From the NCBI RefSeq assembly GCF_016862975.1, contig NZ_BONZ01000012.1, positions 1-64,000 on the forward strand: a stretch of DNA of 64,000 nucleotides, read 5' to 3'. This document shows, piece by piece, positions 7,681 through 13,775 of the stretch. Position 1 is the stretch's first letter. Each line of letters begins with the position of its first letter. The notes under the pieces were generated by a model. The model made no database searches. It was not told the DNA's origin and saw only the letters and a list, made by a program, of their open reading frames with translations. Made by a program: the position numbers and the translations under genes. Origin of the DNA: Rugosimonospora africana (GTDB lineage Bacteria; Actinomycetota; Actinomycetes; Mycobacteriales; Micromonosporaceae).

Positions 7681-7793
7681 CGCCGGGCAGGCGGACTTCG
7701 TCGCTCTGTCGCTGGGCGGGCGGCTTCGTTGCCCTCCCGCCGGGCGGACGGCTTCGTTGCTCTCTCGCCGAGCAGGCGGACCTCGTTCACCAG
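7681..7793. repeat. Imperfect 28-29 bp tandem repeat, four copies
   Basis: Units start at 7681, 7710, 7738 and 7766 and share the pattern CGCCGGGCGG-CGGCTTCGTTGCTCTC with several substitutions; a fifth, shorter relative lies at 7659-7680. The array fills most of the gap between the 7147 and 7877 genes. No convincing gene is present in this 499-bp gap, which otherwise holds only the 7451 hairpin and the 7842 promoter. Confidence 0.6.
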
Positions 7794-7841
7794 CGGCCGG
7801 GTCCGCGGACCTCGCCGCCGACCGCCGGAGGGCGGGTGCCG

Positions 7842-7867
7842 GTTTGCCGCTTCCGGCCAGGGGGTAG
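7842..7867 (+). promoter_or_regulatory. SigB-type promoter, full consensus, for the 7877 gene
   Basis: GTTT, a 16-nt spacer and GGGTAG, with exactly 9 nt to the ATG at 7877. No Shine-Dalgarno sequence precedes that ATG, consistent with a leaderless mRNA. Confidence 0.6.
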
Positions 7868-7876
7868 CCGACGGCC

Positions 7877-8299
7877 ATGGACCGAGGAAGCAGCAAACAC
7901 GGGCCGCGTCTCGACGACCAGATGGCGAGCGAGACCCGCGGAGTGGTTCAGGGTCAACCAGCCAACAGCCGCGCCGAGGAGTGGCACGAACCCGAGCCGT
8001 CCGCCGAGGACCAGCCCAACAACTCGCTGATACCGGAGCTGACCGCCGGCCACGAGGGCGGGGCCCCGGACGGCATGACGCCGAACGAGCGGGAGGCGCG
8101 TTCCCGGCTGGGCCGGTACCTGACCCGGTCGGCGTTCCCGGCGGACCGGTCCACGCTGACCGCGGCAGCCCGGGCGGCACACGCGCCGGACGATGTCGTG
8201 GCGGCGCTGACCCGGCTCGCCCCGGATGAGCTCTACAACACGGTGTCGGAGGTGTGGGCGGCGCTGGGCGGTGCCCCCGACCGGGGTAGCCGGTTCTGA
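7877..8299 (+). CDS. DUF2795 domain protein
   Basis: A 140-residue protein. The N-terminal half is polar (MDRGSSKHGPRLDDQMASE, then VQGQPANSRAEEWHEPEP), a pattern I recall as conserved across Streptomyces and Micromonospora members. The C-terminal half (residues ~85-135) is a DUF2795 domain, RSRLGRYLTRSAFPADRS to ALTRLAPDELYNTVSEVW. Function is unknown; soluble. The start lacks a ribosome site but is placed 9 nt after GGGTAG of a full-consensus SigB-type promoter, so leaderless expression under stress is inferred. It is convergent with the DUF1360 gene. Confidence 0.8.
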   Translation: MDRGSSKHGPRLDDQMASETRGVVQGQPANSRAEEWHEPEPSAEDQPNNSLIPELTAGHEGGAPDGMTPNEREARSRLGRYLTRSAFPADRSTLTAAARAAHAPDDVVAALTRLAPDELYNTVSEVWAALGGAPDRGSRF

Positions 8300-8325
8300 C
8301 CCGTCAACCGGGCTGACCGTTCGGC

Positions 8326-8853
8326 TTACGCGGCGTGCGCGCCGGCGTTGCCGGACGCGTGCTTCGCCGCGTCGTACGCCAGTTGCAGGAAGTCCGACCC
8401 GGCGACCGCGGTCAGTCCGGTGGCCACCAGCCGGGTCAGGCGCGGCAGGAACACCAGGCCCGCGCAGAACCCGGTGGACACCCACACGCCCAGGCAGAAC
8501 GGGCAGCTGATCAGTTCGGCGGCGGCGTGCCGGGAGCCGCTCGCCCGCGGTACCTCGTTCACCTCGCTGCTGCCGGCCGCCCCCTCGAACCGGGTCATCG
8601 CCGCGCGCAGCGGGCTCGTCACCGCCTCCTTCGCCAGCAGCCGGCTGAGCTTGTGCGTGGCCACCGAGATGAGGACGACATCGGCCGGGGCCGGACGGCT
8701 CGGCCCGCGCCTCCCGGTCGCCACGGCCACGCCGGTCAAGCCGGCCACCACGCTGGCGTACACGGTCAGTGTGTTCAAGTACCCGCGCAGCGGCTGACCC
8801 CCGCCGTAATCCTTGCCGATGATGTCCAACCGCCGCCGCAGGGATTCGAGCAT
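8326..8853 (-). CDS. DUF1360 membrane protein
   Basis: A 175-residue protein of the DUF1360 type. It has a hydrophobic segment near residues 27-45 (LNTLTVYASVVAGLTGVAVA), the family motif VLISVATHKLSRLLAKEAVTSPLR at ~60-83, and the signature CPFCLGVWVSTGF at ~117-129, where the CPxCxGxW motif is the hallmark, followed by a second hydrophobic stretch. Topology and function are unknown; homologues in Bacillus are sporulation or stress related. The ATG follows GTGT-N15-GGGTAC by 9 nt and has no ribosome site. It is divergent from the radical SAM gene; both promoters lie in the 75-bp gap. Confidence 0.82.
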   Translation of the reverse strand: MLESLRRRLDIIGKDYGGGQPLRGYLNTLTVYASVVAGLTGVAVATGRRGPSRPAPADVVLISVATHKLSRLLAKEAVTSPLRAAMTRFEGAAGSSEVNEVPRASGSRHAAAELISCPFCLGVWVSTGFCAGLVFLPRLTRLVATGLTAVAGSDFLQLAYDAAKHASGNAGAHAA

Positions 8854-8862
8854 GGGCGCTGG

Positions 8863-8887
8863 GTACCCTTGTCGGCTCCGGATACAC
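8863..8887 (-). promoter_or_regulatory. SigB-type promoter candidate for the DUF1360 gene
   Basis: Minus strand GTGT, a 15-nt spacer, GGGTAC, 9 nt to the ATG at 8853. It sits 7 bp from the full-consensus promoter of the divergent radical SAM gene. Confidence 0.5.
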
Positions 8888-8894
8888 GCGTCGG

Positions 8895-8919
8895 GTTTCG
8901 GCCCGTTCGACCCGGGTAC
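8895..8919 (+). promoter_or_regulatory. SigB-type promoter, full consensus, for the radical SAM gene
   Basis: GTTT, a 15-nt spacer, GGGTAC, then exactly 9 nt to the ATG at 8929, with no Shine-Dalgarno sequence between. Confidence 0.6.
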
Positions 8920-8928
8920 GCCGCCGCC

Positions 8929-9921
8929 ATGCCGGCGAGCCTGACCCCTCCGTTGCCGACCGCCCTCCAGGTCGAAATCACCTCCGCGTGCAACCTGCGC
9001 TGTGCGATGTGCCTCGTCCGGTACCGGCCGCCGGTCAACAAGCTGGCCGGCGCCATGCCGTTCGCGACTTTGCGCCGGCTGGTCGACGACGTACCCGGGT
9101 TGCGGAGGCTGACCCTTCAGGGGCTGGGTGAGCCGTTGCTCGCGCCGGATCTGTTGGAGATGGTCCGGTACGCGAAGTCACGCGGCGTACGGGTCGGATT
9201 CAACTCCAACGCCACCCTGCTGTCCCGGGAGCGTGCCGACGAACTCGTCGCGGCCGGGCTGGACTGGCTGCACGTGTCGCTGGACGGCGCCGACGCGCCG
9301 ACGTTCGAGGGCATCCGGGAGGGTGCGCGGTTCGATCGGGTACTGGCCAACCTCGCCGGGCTGGTCGAGGCGAAGCGGGCGGCTGGCAGCGCCACGCCGT
9401 GGCTACGGGTGGTGTTCGTCGCGATGCGGCGCAATGTCAACCAACTGGCCGAGCTGGTCGCGCTGCTCGGCCGGATCGGAGTCGACGACCTGCGGGTACA
9501 GAACCTGTCGCACAGCTTCGGCGACACCGACCCGGCCGGCGCGTACCGGGAGATCCGCGAGTACGCCGCCGACCAGGCGCTGTGGACCGGAGCCGACCGC
9601 CGGGTGGCCGAGGCGGCGTACGCGGCGGCTGGCCGGGTCGCCCGGGAGCACGGGGTGGCGTTGCGCCTGCCCGAGCCGGCCGGCTCCACCCGCCCGGGGT
9701 GTGGCTGGCCCTGGGACTCCGCGTACGTGACCAGCCAGGGCGTGGTGCAGCCGTGCTGCATGGTGATGGGCGACGACCGGATGTCGCTGGGCCGGCTGGC
9801 CGAACGGAGCTTTCCTGAGATCTGGGCCGGGCCGGCCTACCAGGAGTTTCGCCGCCGGTTGCGTGACGGCGACCCGCCCGAGGTGTGTCGCGGGTGTGCG
9901 ATGTACCACGGCGTCTTCTAG
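8929..9921 (+). CDS. Radical SAM/SPASM protein
   Basis: A 330-residue radical SAM enzyme. Residues 16-35 hold the 4Fe-4S SAM motif CNLRCAMC, followed by the glycine motif GLGEPLLAPDLLEM and the barrel strand LHVSLDGADAPTFEGIR. The C-terminal ~75 residues have a SPASM-type cysteine set (CGWPW, QPCCMVMGDD, EVCRGCAMYHG) that would bind auxiliary clusters. Relatives modify peptides or act in cofactor formation, but no precursor peptide or partner is adjacent, so the substrate is unknown. ATG 8929 is chosen since the domain starts directly there and a full GTTT-N15-GGGTAC element lies 9 nt upstream; longer in-frame starts overlap the divergent gene. Placement suggests stress-induced expression. 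Confidence 0.87.
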   Translation: MPASLTPPLPTALQVEITSACNLRCAMCLVRYRPPVNKLAGAMPFATLRRLVDDVPGLRRLTLQGLGEPLLAPDLLEMVRYAKSRGVRVGFNSNATLLSRERADELVAAGLDWLHVSLDGADAPTFEGIREGARFDRVLANLAGLVEAKRAAGSATPWLRVVFVAMRRNVNQLAELVALLGRIGVDDLRVQNLSHSFGDTDPAGAYREIREYAADQALWTGADRRVAEAAYAAAGRVAREHGVALRLPEPAGSTRPGCGWPWDSAYVTSQGVVQPCCMVMGDDRMSLGRLAERSFPEIWAGPAYQEFRRRLRDGDPPEVCRGCAMYHGVF

Positions 9922-10046
9922 AAAAGCCACCCCGGACCGGCGTGTCGCGCGGGACTCTGCGCCCGGATGGGTACTCCAGTACGCTGCTGTCTGAAACCGC
10001 AAGCTGTCGCGGCCGATGTTAGCGGATAAGTCAGACCGACACCGAC

Positions 10047-10071
10047 GAATGACTTGGATAGCGGTGGGTAC
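10047..10071 (+). promoter_or_regulatory. Possible SigB-type promoter upstream of the second STAS-HATPase gene
   Basis: GAAT, a 15-nt spacer and GGGTAC, 85 nt before the ATG at 10157. GGGTAC is common in this genome, so this is weaker than the leaderless sites. Confidence 0.3.
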
Positions 10072-10118
10072 CAAGTTCCAGTGACTCCGGTCGCCGGCGG
10101 GAAAGGTTGAGGTGGACC

Positions 10119-10163
10119 ATGGGTGCTGCCACAGAGCACGGTGTGTGCGGCCGAGCATGCTGA
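10119..10163 (+). other. Possible 14-codon leader ORF overlapping the STAS-HATPase start
   Basis: ATG at 10119 follows AAGGTTGAGG at 7 nt and encodes a 14-residue peptide beginning MGAATEHGV and ending RAC. Its stop TGA overlaps the ATG of the regulator at 10157. It has a better ribosome site than the downstream gene and could couple its translation. A longer start for the regulator itself, GTG at 10112, is the alternative explanation of the same ribosome site. Confidence 0.3.
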
Positions 10164-10990
10164 CCCCTGTGTCGACGCTGCTGTGCCGCGTGAAACGGCG
10201 ATTGCCGGTCGCCGTTGTGGACCTGTACGGCACGTTTGACGACTCGTCGGCGGTCAGCGGCGTGATCTCGCTGCGTGAGCGGCTGGCCGACCAGCCGATG
10301 GCGCTGGTCCTCGACGTGAGCCACCTGTCGATCGCCGGCGACGCCGCGGTCACCGCGCTGCTCAACCTGGCCGACGACGCCGCCAACTGGCCCGGCGCCC
10401 GGATCGCCCTGTGCGGCGCCACGCCGCCGGTTCGCGCGCTGCTGTCCGCCGCGGCGCCCCGCAAGCCGCGGTATGCCGGCCAGCGCACCGCGGGAGAGCA
10501 GCGCACCGGAGGGGAACAGCGCACCGGCGACCGGACGAGCGTCGGCGGCCTCGACCTGTACGACCGGGTGGACGACGCGGTGCGGGTCGCGCTGCGGCTG
10601 CCGGTACCGCCCCGGCACTCGGTCCGGCTGCCACCCGACCGGCACGCTCCCGAACAGGCCCGGATCACGGTTGACCGGTCGTGCGCCGAATGGGGTGTTC
10701 CCCGGCTGAGTCAACTCGCTCAGGTCATCGTGTCCGAACTGGTCACCAATGCGGTCGTGCACGCGCGCACCCCGATGGAGCTGACCGTACGGCTGGTCGG
10801 AACGGTGCTGCATCTCGCGGTACGGGACGGGGATCCGCGCACGCTGGTGGATCCGGGCGGCGGCGTCGCCGCCGACGGCCACGGGTACGGGCGTGGTCTG
10901 CTCATCGTGGACTCGATGTCCGACGGGTGGGGCTGCGCCCCCACTGGCGAGGGCAAGGTGGTCTGGGCGCGACTCGCCGTACCCGCCTGA
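10157..10990 (+). CDS. STAS-HATPase fusion, second anti-sigma regulator
   Basis: A 277-residue paralogue in architecture of the gene at 1712. Residues about 8-105 form a STAS-like domain (RLPVAVVDLYGTFDDSS, then LVLDVSHLSIAGDAAV) without the regulatory serine motif. A low-complexity TAGEQRTGGEQRTGD linker follows, and residues about 165-277 are an RsbW-type ATPase with N box SELVTNAVVHA and G box GHGYGRGLLIVDSMSDGWG. It likely sequesters a sigma factor or a STAS partner. ATG 10157 is used; GTG 10112 would add 15 residues not resembling the domain. Its neighbour 260 bp downstream is a SigB/SigF-family sigma factor, the obvious candidate target. Confidence 0.82.
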   Translation: MLTPVSTLLCRVKRRLPVAVVDLYGTFDDSSAVSGVISLRERLADQPMALVLDVSHLSIAGDAAVTALLNLADDAANWPGARIALCGATPPVRALLSAAAPRKPRYAGQRTAGEQRTGGEQRTGDRTSVGGLDLYDRVDDAVRVALRLPVPPRHSVRLPPDRHAPEQARITVDRSCAEWGVPRLSQLAQVIVSELVTNAVVHARTPMELTVRLVGTVLHLAVRDGDPRTLVDPGGGVAADGHGYGRGLLIVDSMSDGWGCAPTGEGKVVWARLAVPA

Positions 10991-11195
10991 CCCAGGTTTT
11001 TCCAAGCCGCTTGCGGGGCCATGGTCGGCGAGTAACGTACGGAAGTGGCACACCCATCAGGCAGGTGTGGCCGCGACCTCGATGAGAAGTCGCATCCCGG
11101 GTTCCCCGGGATGTCCGGTCGCTTCCGGCGCTCAGGTGGGCGCCGCCACCATTTGACCGACCGTCCCGTGCCATGCGCGGGCTAGTTCGCTCGGC

Positions 11196-11228
11196 CTTAC
11201 CCGGCCGGCTTCGTGTCTTTCGGGTAAG
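11196..11228. other. Perfect 7-bp dyad upstream of the sigma gene
   Basis: CTTACCC and GGGTAAG are separated by 19 nt and end 20 nt before the sigma-factor ATG. The right arm contains a GGGTAA -10-like sequence, but no GNNT occurs at the proper distance. It may be an operator or half of a promoter. Confidence 0.3.
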
Positions 11229-11248
11229 TCGCAGCACAGAGGCAGGCC

Positions 11249-12076
11249 ATGTCTTCTATCGCCATCGAGCAACCAGTTCAAACCCGTCCGGTCGGTCAAG
11301 CGACCGGTGGTGGGTCACCGGTTGACGAGTTCGCGGCCGAGGCATTCGCACGGATGGCGCCGCTGGACGTCGACGATCCGCACCGGTTGGCCCTGCGCGA
11401 CGAGCTGATCTGCGCGTATCTGCCATTCGCCCGCCGGTTGGCCCGGCGTTTCTCCGGGCGCGGCGAGTCGTTGGACGACCTGACTCAGGTCGCCACGGTC
11501 GGCCTCATCAAATCGGTGGACCGCTTCGACATCAACCGGGGCATCCCGTTCGCGAACTTCGCCGGCCCGACCGTCGTCGGCGAACTCAAGCGCCACTTCC
11601 GCGACAAGGGGTGGAGTGTCCGGGTCAGTCGCCGGATGCAGGAGTTGCATCTCGAAATCAGCCGCGCGTTCACCGACCTGGCGCAGGAGCTGGGCCGGTC
11701 GGTGCTGGTCAGCGACGTCGCGACGCGGCTGCGGATAGACGAGGAAGAGGTGCTCGCGGGTCTGGAGTGCGGCAGCGCGTACGCCACCCGGTCGTTGAAC
11801 AGCGCCGTGGGTACCGATGACGGGGGCATCGAGTTGGGTGAGCTTATCGGTGAGCCGGACGACCAGATCGAGTCGCTTGCCGACCGGCAGGCGCTGCATC
11901 AGCTGATCAAAGAGCTGCCCCAGCGGGAGCAGCGGATCCTGTCGCTGCGCTTCTTCGGCAACCTCACCCAGTCGGAAATCGCCGACCAGGTCGGCATCTC
12001 GCAGATGCACGTGTCCCGACTGCTCAGCCAGACCTTGGCGACACTGCGCGAACGGCTGCTGACCGATCCGGCCTGA
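11249..12076 (+). CDS. SigB/SigF-family RNA polymerase sigma factor
   Basis: A 275-residue group 3 sigma factor. Region 2 is clear (LRDELICAYLPFARRLARRF, then ESLDDLTQVATVGLIKSVDRFD and FANFAGPTVVGELKRHFRDKGWSVRV), region 3 follows (LHLEISRAFTDLAQELGRS), and region 4 has the helix-turn-helix LTQSEIADQVGISQMHVSRLLSQ. It directs RNA polymerase to stress or developmental promoters and in this family is held by RsbW-like anti-sigma factors. AGAGGCAGG precedes the ATG. Two STAS-HATPase fusions and a STAS antagonist lie within 10 kb, and GNNT-N15-GGGTA promoters surround it, so a local partner-switching module is likely. Its 3' end overlaps the convergent GT9 gene by 53 bases. Confidence 0.92.
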   Translation: MSSIAIEQPVQTRPVGQATGGGSPVDEFAAEAFARMAPLDVDDPHRLALRDELICAYLPFARRLARRFSGRGESLDDLTQVATVGLIKSVDRFDINRGIPFANFAGPTVVGELKRHFRDKGWSVRVSRRMQELHLEISRAFTDLAQELGRSVLVSDVATRLRIDEEEVLAGLECGSAYATRSLNSAVGTDDGGIELGELIGEPDDQIESLADRQALHQLIKELPQREQRILSLRFFGNLTQSEIADQVGISQMHVSRLLSQTLATLRERLLTDPA

Positions 12077-12968
12077 TCGACAGCACGTCGGCGACCGCCG
12101 CCAGCACCTCGGGCACGGTGACTTCCAGCAGCGCGGGGCCGTGCGCGGTGGGATGCCACAGGGCGCGGTGCTGCGCGCGGCCGGCCGGAGGTCCCCACCG
12201 GCTCGGTGGTACCGGGCCGAACATCACCACCGATGGCACGCCGTACCCGGTCGCCAGGTGTGCCGTGCCGGTGTCGCCGCAGACCACCAGCCGAGCGGTG
12301 GCCACCAGTGCGGCCATGGCGCCGAGGTCGGTGTGCCCGGCGAGAACCCGTTCCTCGGGCAGCCCCGCATCGCGACCGATGGACAGCGCGAGTTCCCGTT
12401 CGTCGGGGGAGCCGGTGATGACCACGTGCTGCCCGTCCGCGGACAACCGGCGGGCCACCTCCGCGAACCGGTGCGCCGGCCAGCGCCGCTGCGGCGACTT
12501 CGAGCCGGGATGCACGATGGTCACGTCGGTCTGCCCGGCCCGGGCCGCCGGTACCCGCAGGGCGAGGTCACCCGGGTGGGACTCGATCCCGTACCAGGCC
12601 AGCAGCCGGCACCAGCGCAGCACCTCGTGCTCGTCCTCTTTCCACTGTGGACCGTCGGGGAACTCCCGGATCTGGTACGCCAGCATCCGCTGCGGCTTGA
12701 GCGCGGCGAGTACCCGGTGCGACTGCGGCCCGTTGCCGTGCATGTTGACCGCGACGGCCGGCGGAGCCACGTCACGCGGCGGCGCAGCCAGCCCGGACAG
12801 CGGGATTACCCGATCCACCGCCCCGGTCAACTCGGCCATCGGCGCGAGCCAGGCCGGTGCGGCCAGGGCGAGCGGGGCGGTCGGGAACGCGGCACGCAGG
12901 CCGCGCAGCGCCGGTACCGCGGTGGCCAGGTCGCCGATACCCAACGCGCGCAGCACGACGACACTCAT
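12024..12968 (-). CDS. Family 9 glycosyltransferase (heptosyltransferase-like)
   Basis: A 314-residue GT-B transferase of family 9, the family of LPS heptosyltransferases. Features are the N-terminal VVVLRALGIGDLATAVPALRGL, the first-domain strand AVAVNMHGNGPQSHRVL, and the C-terminal nucleotide-heptose site VTIVHPGSKSPQRRWP, VVITGSPDERELA and VVCGDTGTAHLATGYGVPSV. It would transfer a heptose from an ADP-heptose donor, matching the heptose genes just upstream. It is last in the minus-strand operon, 87 bp after the SDR gene, with GAGGAGCGGAC before the ATG. It converges with and overlaps the sigma gene. Confidence 0.88.
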   Translation of the reverse strand: MSVVVLRALGIGDLATAVPALRGLRAAFPTAPLALAAPAWLAPMAELTGAVDRVIPLSGLAAPPRDVAPPAVAVNMHGNGPQSHRVLAALKPQRMLAYQIREFPDGPQWKEDEHEVLRWCRLLAWYGIESHPGDLALRVPAARAGQTDVTIVHPGSKSPQRRWPAHRFAEVARRLSADGQHVVITGSPDERELALSIGRDAGLPEERVLAGHTDLGAMAALVATARLVVCGDTGTAHLATGYGVPSVVMFGPVPPSRWGPPAGRAQHRALWHPTAHGPALLEVTVPEVLAAVADVLSIRPDRSAAVRAVSPRSG

Positions 12969-13055
12969 GTCCGCTCCTCGCTACGCTCGGACCGGCCATG
13001 AGGCACGAGAACGCTGAGCCCATGGTTCCCTCGCTGGCGCTCGCTCACGATGCGC

Positions 13056-13775
13056 TCACGGGTATGACGGTTCGACGTCTGGGGTGATCACCAGTTCCCG
13101 TACCGCGCATCCGGGCGGCTGGGACAGCGCGAACAGTACGGCCCGGGCCACGTTGGCGGGATCGTTGAGCACCGCGTCCTCACCCGGCCGGTACTGTTCG
13201 GTGCGCCCGTCGAAGAAGTTGGTCCGCATCCCACCCGGTACCAGCAGAGTCACGTCGACCCGGCCGGCCAGCTCGACGGCCAGCGCCCGGGTGAAGCCGA
13301 CCACGCCGAACTTCGCCGCGCAGTAGGCGGTCGCGTCGGACAGCGCGCGCAGTCCGAGCGTCGAGGCCACGGTCACCACGTGCCCGTGGCTTTCCACCAG
13401 GTACGGCAAGCAAGCGCGGACCACCGCCGCGGGGGCCAGCAGGTCGACCTGGACCACCCGCTCCCAGTCCGGACCCGGCACGTCGGTCAGCCGTCCGGGC
13501 AGGTCGATGCCGGCGGCGGTGACGACCGCGTCCAGCCCGCCGGCGTGTTCGGCCAGTTCGGTGGCGGCCCGCTCGGCGGCCCTGGTGTCGGACAGGTCCA
13601 CGGCGACCGCCGGAATGCCGTCCGACGGCTCGCGCATGTCCAGCACGTACGGCTTTCCGCCGGCCTCGCGCACCGCGTCGACCACGGCGGCGCCCAACCC
13701 GCCCGCCCCGCCGGTGACCAGTACCCGCTCGCCGGCCAGCGGCTGGGCACCCGGGGTACCGTTCGATTTCCTCAT
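13056..13775 (-). CDS. Short-chain dehydrogenase/reductase
   Basis: A 239-residue classical SDR. The NAD(P) site VLVTGGAGGLGAAVVDAV is at residues 18-35, the acidic MREPSD follows strand 2, and the catalytic serine and YxxxK appear as TVASTLGLRALSDATAYCAAKFG with Tyr and Lys four apart. It is too short and of the wrong class for HldD, the extended-SDR heptose epimerase. Within the heptose operon it may oxidise or reduce a sugar or sugar acceptor, but nothing defines its substrate. The ATG overlaps the hldE stop by 4 bases and has GGGGAAGAG upstream. Confidence 0.8.
   Translation of the reverse strand: MRKSNGTPGAQPLAGERVLVTGGAGGLGAAVVDAVREAGGKPYVLDMREPSDGIPAVAVDLSDTRAAERAATELAEHAGGLDAVVTAAGIDLPGRLTDVPGPDWERVVQVDLLAPAAVVRACLPYLVESHGHVVTVASTLGLRALSDATAYCAAKFGVVGFTRALAVELAGRVDVTLLVPGGMRTNFFDGRTEQYRPGEDAVLNDPANVARAVLFALSQPPGCAVRELVITPDVEPSYP

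Noticed and set aside
7408-7896. Minus-strand ORF through the 28-bp repeat array
   Set aside because: Arg/Pro/Ala-rich, no ribosome site, crosses the terminator hairpin and the 7842 promoter; considered noncoding.
8863-10071. Treating every GGGTAC as a SigB -10
   Set aside because: GGGTAC is abundant in coding sequence here; only copies with GNNT spacing and a fixed distance to a start were kept.
13056-13775. SDR as the missing HldD epimerase
   Set aside because: It is a short classical SDR; HldD is an extended SDR of over 300 residues with a different N-terminal pattern.
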